Positions 46,943 through 58,635 of a DNA stretch of 64,000 nt are shown one piece after another (position 1 is the first letter of the stretch; every line of letters begins with the position of its first letter). Made by a program: the position numbers and the translations under genes. This stretch comes from Carya illinoinensis. Its lineage: Eukaryota; Streptophyta; Magnoliopsida; Fagales; Juglandaceae. The stretch is taken from NCBI RefSeq assembly GCF_018687715.1, contig NC_056754.1, positions 19,639,501-19,703,500 on the forward strand, written 5' to 3'. The notes below the pieces were generated by a model. It did no database searches, was not told where the DNA came from, and worked only from the letters and a program-made list of their open reading frames with translations.

Positions 46943-49920
46943 ACTTAAGATACTGCTAAAGACAAACAAAAAACAAGCAAGATGAAAGTACACATGTAGT
47001 GCTGAAGTCTCATTGGGTTTACCATCGGTATTCCTAAAGCCTTGAGGTCGTCGTCAGTCATGTGCAATAGAGCAGTCATATCAACCTGTGGAAACCAAAG
47101 GGGGTCCAAAAGTTAAGGCACCTGAAATTAAAGATGCAAAACAGAAAGAAAGTACACAATTTTGCAATACAAAGGAAGAAGCAAAACAGTTCCATACTTC
47201 CTCTGCTTGAAAAGTAATGAGATACTTTTCTAGACTCAAAGAGAGCAGAAAGTCATCCACTAATGTACCGGCCTGCACCAAAAGAAGCAGGACTCAGAAA
47301 CTATAACAATCTGATATAGCGTATTTGTCCTTTTTTTTTTTTTGATAATTAATAAACTTTACTGAAACGACTGAAACTAGGTGGAGCCCATGTACAAATG
47401 TATTTTTCCATGTATAGGTGGTTTACCAGACGATTAATTCATTTCAATTGTTCAGGTCAAGAAAAAGAAAATATTTTTAGTTGGAAGTCCAGGTGCGAAA
47501 ATATCCTAATAGCTCGCCACTTTTAACAGGCTTGATCCCAAGATTCTTATTTTCAAGCAAAGAGAGGTGTTTCAACCATCAAAGCTAAATTAATAAAGAA
47601 ACTTGCATAGCATACTGGTGACAAATGTCTTGTTTCTCATATCCTTTGGAAATTATCTGAACCATTGGAAAGCCCCACCTCATGTGCTACCTAATTGGAG
47701 AACACCCACTGCTTACCCATGATAATAGTAGGATTTTATTGAAAATTTCTCCAGTATAACCCAAAGATGTAACATGACAAATTATTTTAAAATAAACATA
47801 TTTCCAAGGGAAATACAATGCTGAGTGAGTAAAATAAATTCGATCATAGTCAAAGTGCTATTTTCCCCCTAAATAGTATAATACACTATGCAAGCATTAG
47901 TCTGTTAGTATAACCCAAACATGTTCTATGACATATTATTTTAAAATAAACATATTTCCAAGGGAAATACAATGCTGAGTGAGCAAAATAAATTCCTGAT
48001 CATAGTCAAAGCGGTATTTCCCCCCTAAATAGTATAATACACTATGCAAGCATTAATCTGTTAGGATGACTATTTTCCCTCATAATTATGTTTTTCTTCA
48101 AGTTTGATATTAATAGAATTGACATTTTTAATTGCTAGTACGATAGGTAATGACACAACTTGCCCCCTCTCTAGTCCGACACAGTCATTGGATAACAGTA
48201 AAATCCAATTTTTATTTCAAAAGCAGGATTTCATCTAATGTTGTTTAACAGTGACAAGAACCTTCTTTGATCAGACCTTTTTTAACAAGTTCTTTGCTCA
48301 GACTGTTAGCAATAATGTTGCAATGCAAGCTAGATTTGATACGTGGACCATTCACCCATAACATTTCTTTTTGAAGTGAGGGTTCTATTGTTCTTCTCTA
48401 ACTAATGAATCTCCTCACACCACTCCACAGGTGATAACAAGCAAACTGAAACTAACATATTCTCCTTCAAGTCCCCCACTTTTTTCACTGTAAAAATTTT
48501 CGACAAGGAATCCCGGAGACCATCCACATGCACATTTCTTTTACCTGGTTAAATCCCAGGCCCATGTAACACATCCCCATCACATTGTAAACTGCTTCTC
48601 TCCCTTCTTTTATCCTTTTCTTGTCTATAGATACAGATACTTCATTACCACTCCATACATCAGTCCCTTTTATACTACTCTATATTACCGGATATAACTT
48701 CAAGCATGCTATTGAAGTTAGCAAGCAACCCCAGCATAATTCACTCCCCATTTAGAAAATTTTTTAAAGCAAGTCCTAGTGAAACATGCACAATTACATG
48801 ATGTCAAATCGGATACTTCTTAATTAGAAAAACTATTCCCTTCCCCAACCACCAAACCCATAAGATAATAAGAAACAGTGTCCGTTGTGAAAGAGTTCAG
48901 ATAAAACTGTCACCTAAACTAAAATAATAAAACCTAACCCAATGCCAATACATTAATCTTCTCCACAGATTGATTAAAAGGAAAGAAAACGAGAAAGGCG
49001 GTGGATTCATGCCTTTTGTGGAGCTTTTTTTCGAGAAGCGGGGTTTGTGGCCTTTTTGGCATCTGGTGCAGGGGCTTCCACAGCTACACGTTTCCTGGCT
49101 GGTCTAGAAACTTCCAGGTTTGACTTTGAGGGATCAGTGTACACTGGTTGTGTATTAATCGGGCCAGAGAGCTTTTCACGTAGATCCCTAACACCTGAAT
49201 GAGGCCCACTTTGAGAAGCTTGTTGAAGACTTTTCCTTTGGAGCTTTAAACGGAGATCTCGAGCCCCAACCGTGTGATCTTCACAAGCCATTAGAACCAG
49301 TCAAAACCACATAAAGAAGATTTAAGTGATATCCCATGATAAGCAAGCTTTCGATGCATGTCATAGCATCAGAGAGAGTTCCATACTTGAAATATGGGGC
49401 CCATCATCATTATAAAGATCATGCTCCCACCTGTCATCTTGCCTCTGCCTGCAAAAGGTGTGCCATTGACTCGATTATTGATATATTTGGCCTGAAAAAT
49501 TAGGAGAATCCAACCATATAGGAAAACTAATTGCCACTTGATGAACCAGAAAGTAAGTTGACACTACCATGCAATAGAAAAAACTTTGCAATCCCTCTCT
49601 AAACCAGAAATACATAAACATAAAGGCAACTGGCGGCATACAAGACACAATCCTAGAGAGCTTACACATAAATCCTCTAGAACGTCCAAGGAAAAGGTAA
49701 AAAACACCATCTGTTAAGAATATTCAAAAGGCTTGATTTGCAATACCAGATAGGTAGTTTCTAACTAAACATGAAACCTTTATGGCAGGATTCCAACATC
49801 TCATATAGATTATTCAGTCAACCTCATGGATAGCAAAGGTGCATAAATGTAGTGTTAGGCCTTCACCCAGATTGCATCTCACTGCTCCAATCTTGGAAAA
49901 AATGGCATTGCCAACAAAAG

Positions 49921-49965
<45 letters not shown>

Positions 49966-50790
49966 CTGCTTGTAAGCAGACTAAAAATGAAAAGCATTTT
50001 AATAAGGATTTTGACTAATGAAAAAAGACATTGTTTCGATTAAATTTGCATATAATAAGCAGCATTGGCAACATTATCAGAGTCAATCACCGGAACCCTA
50101 GGATTTTGGTATTACAAAAAATATGCAAAATAAAAGCCATATAGTCACACTTTATTCATGCTGGCATTAACATTTATACACCATAAAAATCTGTTTTTAT
50201 TTCTCATAAAATAAAGACTCTACTTGATTGAATTTTGATTCAGAGGAACGAAAGCATGGGGCAGAAATAAGAACGACAATGCCCACATGGAAAGGAATTG
50301 CTAAGCAGATAAAAACTATATTAGTATGAATGCAAGGAACCAACTATACTACAGCCTTAGAGTTTTCTCTAAGTAAAATACCCATTGAGATTTGAGTTCA
50401 TGTATGAACCCGGAGCAACCTGTGCCTCCAATGCAAACAACGCAAAATGATTCCCAATAAGCACCGAAGAAGTAAAACCCCAAAATGATAAAACAAAGAT
50501 CACAAAACTCACGCGACTACGCTAGCAATCCGAACCAGCGCGAATCTAAACACCGTTAAACAGTCAAGACTATCTGGTAAAGTAAGCTATTAATCAAATA
50601 AAAAGGAGAGATTTCTAAGCGAGAGTTTCCGCAAAGTTGCTTTTATGTGGAAACAAGGAAACCAAGGAGAAGAAGCGAACCTCTTTCCAGTGATACTGAC
50701 ATGTCGGCGCCGAGCATCACCAATGGAGGTCCCATTCAGCCTATCTTGTACTGACCTCTTGCCTTCAGCCTCCACTCGATCAGCATACAT
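45578..50790 (-). CDS. SAM (sterile alpha motif) domain protein, plant-specific small type
   Basis: Six minus-strand exons give 621 nt, 206 residues: 50790-50681, 49448-49387, 49278-49013, 47272-47198, 47085-47023 and 45622-45578. The protein starts MYADRVEAEGKRSVQDRLNG, has a basic middle (TVGARDLRLKLQRKS, GVRDLREKL, RPARKRVAVE, KKAPQK) and ends in a SAM domain (about 147-206: LVDDFLLSLSLEKYLITFQA, MTALLHMTDDDLKALGIPM, GPRKKILLALES). It resembles small SAM proteins of Arabidopsis (At3g07760/At3g48800/At5g23680 type); SAM domains mediate protein oligomerisation or RNA binding, and the precise role is unknown. The exon 3 donor is AAAAG|GCATGA, a GC donor; reading on without splicing reaches a TGA within two codons and loses the SAM domain. 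The other introns are GT-AG. GA and CT microsatellites lie in introns. Confidence 0.88.
46634..46652 (+). mobile_element. 19-bp LINE tail insertion in a SAM-gene intron
   Basis: ACTTATAAAAAAAAAAAAA is inserted between perfect 13-bp repeats GTGGGTTGAAATT (46621-46633 and 46653-46665). It is the same tail as in the PIG-S introns. Confidence 0.75.
46872..46940. repeat. GA microsatellite, about 69 bp
   Basis: An uninterrupted GA repeat in the last intron of the SAM gene, close to exon 5. ORFs across it (Arg-Glu or Ser-Leu repeats) are artefacts. Confidence 0.95.
47331..47399 (-). mobile_element. 69-bp LINE tail insertion in a SAM-gene intron
   Basis: A T run followed by GATAATTAATAAACTTTACT is flanked by GTATTTGTCC (47321-47330) and GTATTTTTCC (47400-47409), a 10-bp duplication with one difference. 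It lies about 60 bases from exon 4. Confidence 0.6.
47753..48060. repeat. Tandem duplication of about 155 bp in a SAM-gene intron
   Basis: Copies at about 47753-47906 and 47907-48060 share AAATAAACATATTTCCAAGG, AATACAATGCTGAGTGAG and AATAGTATAATACACTATGC with few changes. Confidence 0.85.
49922..49963. repeat. CT microsatellite in SAM-gene intron 1
   Basis: An uninterrupted CT run of about 42 bases, within the intron between exons 1 and 2. Confidence 0.95.
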
Positions 50791-52324
50791 CTTCTTATAC
50801 CTTACTAATTAAATAACAAACGAGGAAGTACTATCCGCAGCCCTAATTGAGGATAGAAGAACAAGAATCTGCTGGAAGCGGAGGATTTGAAATCCTAGAG
50901 AGGAACAAAACCCTAATCAACCACTTCTTTTGGAAGGGAAGAGCTTTATTTGGGATTCCCGTGGGGCAGAAAAATCTGTCGAAAAAGATTGATTCGAGTA
51001 GCTTTGCATCTTTTTTATTTTTATTTTTTATTCCATTTTTAATCATAGTGATCGAATATTTTAAATAATTTCATAAATTTAATAACTCAAAAGAAAATTC
51101 ACATAGAGGATGAATAATGTTTTTCTGCTTTCCAATCTTAATAAAAAGATTGCGAAGGAGGAAGTTGGAAGGTCAAAGAGTTTTATAACCGAATAAATTC
51201 ATTATATGATTAGGATGACTGTTTTTAGAATAATGTTATATATAATAATATAGTATATAAGCGTCGTGTTGTTATTTTAAAAAAAAATAAAATTTATTAT
51301 TAAAAAATTATTATTATTATATAAATTTTATATTAATTTTTTAAAATAGTTGAATGGCATTTGCACACTCACGACCATACCTAATGTTCAGAGATTTGCC
51401 AAACCACTCTCAAGACTTCGATTTGATAAGTGATCCGGCTACCAAAAGTGGGCGGGTGACCACCATTGACTTTTTTTTTCAAATTTTTAGTTTAATACTC
51501 AAATTAAGAATAATAGTATATTTGTAAACAAAATTGTGATTATCTTGAAAATCTTACTTCAATTTCTATAAAGGAGTCAATTCCTATTCCAAAAGGAATG
51601 GGAACAACAATTCTTATTCATTTTAAGAATTAAAATTTCTATTCTTAAAATATATCTTAAAATAAAAAGAATTTGTTACAGTTACCGTTATTAACAGGGA
51701 GTTTGGAGTTACGGTTAGTAGTTTAGTATATTTTTTTTTGATATATATCTTTTAATATTTTTAATTTTTTTTAAAATTATAATATTATTAAAAAACACTT
51801 CTTAATCATGAATTAAAAAAAATTAAAATAATAAAAAGCCAGCGGTGGCCTTATCATTATTTAAAATAAAAAGATAAATGAAAGAAAAGTTGAGAGAAAA
51901 GGAGGGTGGTATGGAGACTTTAGGGATCGGAATAGGTTAGCTTTTCTTTGGGCCCAACTGCTGAACTGCATCTTCTTCCCTTTCTTACTGAAACAGATTG
52001 TAATTGAAAGTTGAGAGCTTGTATTTCATACATTCATCATAGATTTCATCCTAATATGTTAAATTTTGGTGTACCATTTTATTTTCAGTAACCCATTACA
52101 TTAGCAAAGTACGAATGGACATCACACCCCTATGGCCCTATCAACACCACTTTTATGAACCATTCGAACAAAAAAAAACAATTATATTTGGAAGTCTTAA
52201 ATCATATACTGCCATCTAATCAATATGTAATTTGTTATTTTTATTCTTATATTTTAATGCTTAAATATGCGTGTTTAAATAGAATTAAAAAAATAATTTG
52301 TACACTTTTACACTTTCAACGGTT
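50791..52324. other. Upstream region of the SAM gene and repeat-rich spacer
   Basis: The SAM promoter and leader should lie just right of 50790. About 51229-51387 is a MITE-like unit with ends similar to 24652-24818 (AATGTTATATATAATAATAT ... CACTCACGACCATACC). About 51690-51862 looks like a decayed copy of the MULE-type MITE (ends GGAGTTACGGTTAG and CCAGCGGTGGCCTTATCATT). No gene is supported. Confidence 0.5.
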
Positions 52325-52478
52325 TATTATCAGCCTTGTATATGTACACGTGTTAATTATTCCAAAATATCCTCCATTTATTGTATTACTTGGCAATCAG
52401 TTATTCCCTCACGTGTAGAATGGTGCTACTTGATTCCAGAATGGTATCAGGAGAAAACCCTCCGCTTTGCCTTCTTCT

Positions 52479-53054
52479 ATGGCTAATACGATGGATGATC
52501 ATTCAAATCCTTACTTCCTTCATCAAGGTGATGGTCTTTGTGCTCTCTTTGTTTCACAACCACTCATCGATGAGAATTTCTACACCTAGATTCAGTTGAT
52601 GACCATGGCATTAATTGAAAAGAACAAATATGCTTTCGTAGATGGAAGTCTACCCCAACCTACTGAGAACGATCCTCTGTATGTTTCTTGGATTTGTTGC
52701 AATAGTATGGTTCTGTCTTGCATTATTAATTTTTTGTCCAAAGAAATTATCTCTAGTGTTATATAAATTGATTCGGCTAAACCAATGCGAAGAGATCTCA
52801 AAGAAAGATTTTCACAGGCCAATGGTCCTCGCATTTTTCAATTAAAGAAAGATATTTCAAGTTTGGTTCAAGATCATAATTCTGTTAGTTCCTATTTCAC
52901 TCGTCCAAAAGCTATTGAGATGAAATGCAAATTTTGTCTAATGCCAGAATGTACTTGTGGAGCATTGCAAACTGTTCTTGATTATCAGTAACGAGAGTAC
53001 ATGCAATCTCTTTTCCAGCTTGTGGAAACACAATTTGATTCCAAAACTTAAGTT
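52479..53054 (+). pseudogene. Copia gag remnant
   Basis: It reads MANTMDDHSNPYFLHQGDGL, then LFVSQPLIDENFYT with an in-frame TAG, then FVDGSLPQPTENDPLYVSW and DLKERFSQANGPRIFQLKKD. These are typical of the copia gag N-terminal part (retrotran_gag/UBN2-like). At least two in-frame stops occur (after FYT, and TAA after SSVI). The part after 53054 is too degraded to read. Confidence 0.85.
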
Positions 53055-53249
53055 ACATGATCTAATACTGGCAATGAATTCAATATGACATAATTTTACA
53101 ATTTGTAGAGGTGTTATACACCATAAAGGGTGTGTATACACACCTTAATAGAATAGTGTTGCTCAATGAAGGCATCAACATATTTTAAAATGTTACCGCA
53201 ACTCTCAGATTTCAATCCAACATTCCTCTCACTTTCTAGTGTGATTGTA

Positions 53250-53664
53250 TGTTGGAAATTTGGACCTCCAAATTCACTCTCCTAGGATCTACCATTTGCA
53301 GGAATAACAAGAAAAATAGAGAAATAATAACAACACAAGAAATTTACGTAAAAATTTCACAATAAGAGAAAAACCACCAGACCCAGAGAAGAAAATTCAC
53401 TATGTGAAAAATTGTTACAATCATACAATTTTTCTTCTCACCACACCTACAAAGCTACCCCACTAGTAAAACTTTAACTTTACACCTCTTTCCCTTTTAC
53501 AAAAGACTAATAGAGGAATTTAACTAAAGTCAAAAGTTACTAGGTAAGCTTTCAACTGGTGCACTTAAACTAAGAGGCTAAGCCTCTTATTTATAACCTA
53601 GCCTAATGCATATTTGTTTACATCCCACCTGTGTGGGACTACAAAAAAGACACAAAAGTTAACA
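53250..53664 (-). repeat. 3' LTR of the gag-only element
   Basis: It is 415 bp, from TGTTGGAAATTTGG to CACAAAAGTTAACA on the plus strand. By eye roughly nine in ten positions match the other LTR and the lengths are identical. Confidence 0.9.
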
Positions 53665-54019
53665 ATCTCTACCTTGTGACTTTGACTGGTCCCACAGCCA
53701 AACTTCACCTCAATGAAGATCTTCATAACTTCCGTTATCATGTTTCATCATAAAAACATACCCACTCAGAATAAATCAATTCCAAGCATTTCACTTCGGC
53801 CCATGTCGAAAACAACCTTGCTGAAAATTATGGTGTAACTTCTATGTTTGGCTCTCCTGGAAGTTCATCAACCATCAATATGAATTTCCACCACACATCC
53901 TGCATCAATGCCAAACCAATGCTTGTGTGCAAACTTGTGGACCCGCTAATATTAACACATTCTCTATCATGGCAACTTTGAAAATTAGTGGCATGCCATG
54001 AGGATGTACATATCTCTTT

Positions 54020-54871
54020 TTAAAGATCAAAATCTTCCATGGAGAGAGACACAATATTAGCATCAATACCAGTATCTCCATTTACTAACTTAGAGCCATT
54101 TGTCGAACCTGCTTCAGCTCTTGGACAATTTTTCTTGATGTGCCCAGATTGTCCACACTCCCAACAGACTACTTTCTTCTTTATGGAGTTCTTCATCTTC
54201 CCATTTCCAGCTGCTACCATCACTAAGTTCTCAAGTGGAACATTACTTTCACTACTTAGTCTTCTCTCTTCAGAAAAGATTTTACTGATAACTTCTGAAA
54301 AAATTATTTTCTCATTCCCATGTATCGAGATAGGTTTCATGTGCTCATAGGAAGGTGGAAGAGATCAGATGAGTCTCAAGGCTTGATCCTCATCATCAAT
54401 TTTAACTTCAATAGCTTCTAGCTCAGCGGCAATGTCATTGAGAATACTTAAATGATCTGAAATAGTTGTACCTTCACTCATCTGCAGTGTATGAAACTGC
54501 TCCTTCAGGTACATACGATTTGAGACGCCCTTCGTCTGATATAACTCTTCAAGTTTTTCCCAGAATTCATTTGCCGTAGATATTCCATGCACATTTGTAA
54601 GAACATTTTTGGCCAAGCACAAACGTATCGCACTTGCTGTTCTCAAATCCAGATCCTCCCAATCTTCATCGCTCATTTTAGATCTGCTCATTTCACCAGT
54701 CACACTAATACCAGTGTTGACTTCAGGTGTTAGTCTGCCCTTCAATACCTTGTGTAATCCTGATTGAATCAAGACATCCTTGACTTGTACTTGCCACAAG
54801 CCAAAATTGATTCTTCCATCAAATTTCTCCACCTCAAATTTGACAAGATTTGAAGGCCTACTTCCTGACAT
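54020..54871 (-). pseudogene. Gag with CCHC zinc knuckle, one in-frame stop
   Basis: The frame runs through 284 codons from MSGSRPSNLVKFEVEKFDGR (54871) to MEDFDL (54020), broken by a single TGA at 54365-54367. The N-terminal half is the copia gag core (WEDLDLRTASAIRLCLAKNV, WEKLEELYQTKGVSNRMYLK). After the stop comes SLPPSYEHMKP, and a CCHC knuckle CWECGQSGHIKKNC near residue 235. The gag ends in its own stop codon with no protease following. It is otherwise well preserved. Confidence 0.9.
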
Positions 54872-55062
54872 TGCTTTGATGAATTTTACTGTAGAAATGA
54901 ATAGTACCCCACTAAGTCAGTTCCCAAAAAAGATTGGAGGGTCACAATGGACACACTTAAAATTTTCAATCTCCTAGACAGAACCTTCTTAGACTGTACG
55001 TATCCACACTACCACACCAAAACTCTACCCCACAAAAAGAACTTAATGGCTCTGATACCGAT

Positions 55063-55477
55063 TGTTGAGAATTTAGACCTCCAAATTCACCCCCCTAGGA
55101 TCTAGGCTTTGCAGGAATAACAAGAAAAATAGAAAAATAATAACAACACAAGAAATTTACGTGGAAACTCCAAAACAGGAGAAATACCACCAGACCCAGA
55201 GAAGAAAATTCACTATGTAAAAAATTGTTACAATTACACAATTTTTCTTCTCACCACACCTACAAAGCTACCCTACTAGTAAAATTTTAACTTTACACCT
55301 CTTCACCTTTTACAAAAGGCTAATAGAGGAATTTAACTAAAGTCAAAAGTTACTAGATAAGCTTTCAACTGGTGCATTTAAACTGAGAGGCTAAGCGTCT
55401 TATTTATAACCTAGCCTAATGCATATTTATTTACATCTCACCGGTGTGGGACTACAAGAAAAACACAAAAGTCAACA
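55063..55477 (-). repeat. 5' LTR of the gag-only element
   Basis: It is 415 bp, from TGTTGAGAATTTAG to CACAAAAGTCAACA on the plus strand; the primer-binding site adjoins at its left. Internal words match the 3' LTR (AGGAATAACAAGAAAAATAG, ACCAGACCCAGAGAAGAAAA). Confidence 0.9.
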
Positions 55478-55482
55478 TTGTA

Positions 55483-55683
55483 TTCTTACATCAATTTCCG
55501 CCATTGTTGTCTAACAAATCACCATTCAGAATGTTATTTCAGAAACTACATTTCTATCACCATTTTAAGGTCTTTGGATGTCTTTGTTATGTATATATAC
55601 CTGCTGCTCATCATTCAAAATTTGATGCAAGGGCAGAACCTTGTGTCTTTCTTGGTTATCCCCCTTGAGTAAAAGGATACAAA
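55483..55683 (+). pseudogene. Copia integrase, C-terminal remnant
   Basis: It reads FPPLLSNKSPFRMLFQKLHF, then FKVFGCLCYVYIPAAHHSKF and DARAEPCVFLGYP, the standard block after the copia integrase core, ending with GYKL where a MITE is inserted. Confidence 0.9.
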
Positions 55684-55686
55684 TTA

Positions 55687-56032
55687 GTTGTCCCATTTGG
55701 ATATTGAGTTAAGTTGAGATGAGTTGAGTTCTTTATAAATAGTAATGAGTTAAAATGATATAGTGAGTTTAGTGGGGGCCTACATAAGATGAATTTAGAT
55801 GTGTTTGGGTGTTAATATGAGTTTAAATGTATTTATGAAAAGTTGAAAAAGGTTGTGGGTCCTGTATATAAAGAGGTGTTGAGTTGAAAAAGGTTGTGGG
55901 TCCGATGTGTAAAGAGGTTTTGAGTTGAGTGATGTTTAGTGATTTGAGTGTTAAGTGTTTGGATGTTAGACTCAGCTTAAAATTAGATTAAACTGAGTTA
56001 ATCTCAGTATCTTCTAACATCCAAATAGGGCC
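55687..56032. mobile_element. MITE of the GTTTGGATA family, nested in copia
   Basis: The left end TCCCATTTGGATATTGAG and the right end CTAACATCCAAATAGGGCC are imperfect inverted repeats. The start is Tourist-like (GGGCC(T)xxTTTGGAT), and the flanking TTA/TAA triplets would fit PIF/Harbinger but are not identical. The interior has a short duplication of GAGTTGAAAAAGGTTGTGGG. It splits the copia frame between GYKL and NLSTKSVF. Confidence 0.65.
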
Positions 56033-56529
56033 TAATCTTTCTACCAAATCAGTTTTCAACTCCAAAGATGTCATTTTTCATGAGAATTTTTTTTTTTCTT
56101 TTCAATCCACATTACCATCTTCTTCTGCCTCAAATCCATTTCTAGTTATTCCTTCCCTCATTATAGAAAACATTACTCTCAAGTCTATTCGTATCACATT
56201 TAAGTCCTCCTCCCACTCAAAGAATGTCTCTTGGACATAGAAGATAGCCCAACTACTTGTAAGATTATCATTGTTCAATGACCTCTATTAATTATCCTAG
56301 TCCAGCAGATTCCATAGGAGAAATCATTCACACAATACAAGTACATTATATCCTATATCTTCTACGCTCTCTTATTCAAAATTATCTACTGCTTACCGTA
56401 TTTCTACCTTATCTATTTCGTCTTATTTTGAACCTAAAACCTTTAGCCAAGCCATCAAACACCCACACTGGAAAAAAGCAATGGTTATTGAAATAAATTC
56501 TCTTGAGGAAATTTAAACCTGGACTTTAA

Positions 56530-57590
56530 CTAATTTACCACTTGGTAAGAAATCAATTGACTATAAATGGGTGTACAAATGCAAATTTAATTTAGATGGG
56601 ACTTTAGAATGTTATAAAGCTAAATTAGTTGCAAAAGGTTACACACAACAAGAAGATATTAATTGTATTGATACATTCTCCCCTATTGCAAAAATTGTCA
56701 CCAATCGATGTCTCTTAGCTTTGGTAACTGTTCATAACTAGCATTTACATTAGTTTGATGTAAATAATACTTTCATTCGTGTAGAATTAGATGAGGAAGG
56801 ATATATGCAAGTTCCACTAGGTTTTACTAAGAAAAAAGATAGATGGGTTTGCAAATTAAACAAATCCTTATATGGATTGAAACAAGCTTCGAGGTTGTGG
56901 TTTTTAGAATTCACAATAACCTTGCTTGCCTAGGGATTTACCTAGTCAAAATCAAATTATTCTTTGTTTAAAAAGTCCTACTCTTCTACATTCATAGTCC
57001 TTGTTTATGTGGATGATGTTGTCGTTGTTTGTAATAATTAACTGCTGTAAATTCTTTAAAAATATTTCTGCAATCCAAGTTTAAACTCAAAGACCTTGGA
57101 CACCTAAAAAATTTCTTGGTCTTGAAGTAGCTAGATCCAATGTTGTTATTTTCATTTGTCAGCGCAGATACACCTTGGAGATTCTTGCTAATTTTGATTT
57201 CTTAGCTACCAAGCCCACTACATTTCCAATGGAGCAAAATTTAAATCTTTCAAAATCAGATGGAGATTTGATTTTAGATCCCCAAGTCTTACAAAAGGAT
57301 TATAGGCAGTTAATATAACTTACTCAGTTAATATTCTGAGTCAATTTCTTGCTTGACCACACCAACCTCATTTAACTGTAGTTCATAGGGTGCTAAGGTA
57401 TCTTAAGTCCACACTTGAAAAGGTCTAATTTTTCCCAATGCATCCAAATTACAATTATGGGCTTTCTGTGATTCGAATTGGGTTAGTTGCCTTAATACTC
57501 ATCAATCAATAACTGACTTTTGCATCTTTATTAGAGAATCTGTAGTTTCTTGGAATCCAAGAAACATGTTGTTGCATCTTTATCATTAGC
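56530..57590 (+). pseudogene. Copia reverse transcriptase and RNase H start
   Basis: Blocks are [77 protein letters not shown] and FIVLVYVDDVVVV, so the YVDD catalytic motif is still present near 57006-57017. RNase H pieces follow (PHLTVVHRVLRYLKSTLEK). Several stops and frameshifts intervene. The reading stops at ASLSLA, exactly where the solo LTR is inserted. Confidence 0.88.
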
Positions 57591-58590
57591 TGTAACATAC
57601 AAACCTAGAATAGGATCTTAGATTAATTCAGTTAGAATTTATTTATTTATTTGATTATTTATAATTACTATGTTATTATTTTATTTATTCATTTTATTAT
57701 TTACTTTTTTTTTATCATATTCTTATAATTATTTTATTTTTTTTAAATGGGATAATAGACCAGATTAGTTAGAGTTTTTAAAGTAATTCCTCTTATCTTG
57801 GTTTGTTTGTTGTTGTTGGATAAGTTTCAAATGTTTTTTAAAAAAGATTCTTAGATCAAACCAACACTCAAACCACTTCCAATCTAACCTCCTGGAGACC
57901 CACGTAAATAAGAAACCCTTCCTCCATAAAAATCCCACGTTACACTCTGGTTCTTTACAGAAAAAGTTTTGCAGAAACACTTAACTCTCATAGGCTTCAT
58001 TTTTCCTGCACTCTCAGCCGTACACCCAGAATGTCGGAGAACCACCTTTATCCACAGAAATCGCTGGCCAGTTTATCTCCGACGAACCCACTTCCTCTGG
58101 TAAGCCACTGCCGTCACACTTACCCTCCTCCCTCTCTAATTCTTTTCGATTTCAGCCTCTCACTCTAACCCCCTTTATTTCTCTCATTGTGTCGCACCAC
58201 CCTATCTAGAGAAGCCCAGTACGTTGCTGGTCAAACCCAGCCACCAGACTGGTCTTTTGCTCGGTGAGTTGAGTCTATTTTCTGTTTGCATGGTGCTGCC
58301 TTGTGCTACGAATTTCTTTATTCCTCTATTTTCCACCCTCCTGTATGCCTTTTATTAAGATGGGTTTATTTAGGGGCTGGGTTAAGTTGTTTCTGGTTTT
58401 GTCTTTATTTGGGCGGGCTTTATTTATTTTTTGAATTACTGTAATAGAGTTTGTGGATTAAAGTTGTGTGTGGGTTTGAGGATTATATTAGGCTGGTTGT
58501 GTTTTTGCAGAAACTGATTTATAACTTTAAATGGGCTGCTTCGTTAATTAGGGGCTGGGCTGAGATTTTAAGCCAGACCAAGTTTTACAA

Positions 58591-58635
<45 letters not shown>

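Larger units (their letters stand above)
53250..55477 (-). mobile_element. Gag-only nonautonomous LTR retrotransposon (TR-GAG type), complete
   Basis: This is a 2228-bp element in minus orientation with two 415-bp LTRs (53250-53664 and 55063-55477), TGTTG...CAACA-type ends and a perfect 5-bp target duplication TTGTA (53245-53249 and 55478-55482). The primer-binding site CGGTATCAGAGCC (minus strand, 55048-55060, initiator tRNA-Met type) follows the 5' LTR. Only 1398 bp lie between the LTRs, with a gag gene and no protease, integrase or reverse transcriptase. It is inserted in the older copia element between its gag and integrase parts. It must have relied on enzymes of an autonomous partner. 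Confidence 0.92.

Noticed and set aside
46755..46993. Arg-Glu and Ser-Leu repeat ORFs on both strands
   Set aside because: They are microsatellite readings inside a SAM-gene intron.
57765..57980. 71-codon minus-strand ORF in the long solo LTR
   Set aside because: It lies in noncoding LTR sequence with no domain and no support.
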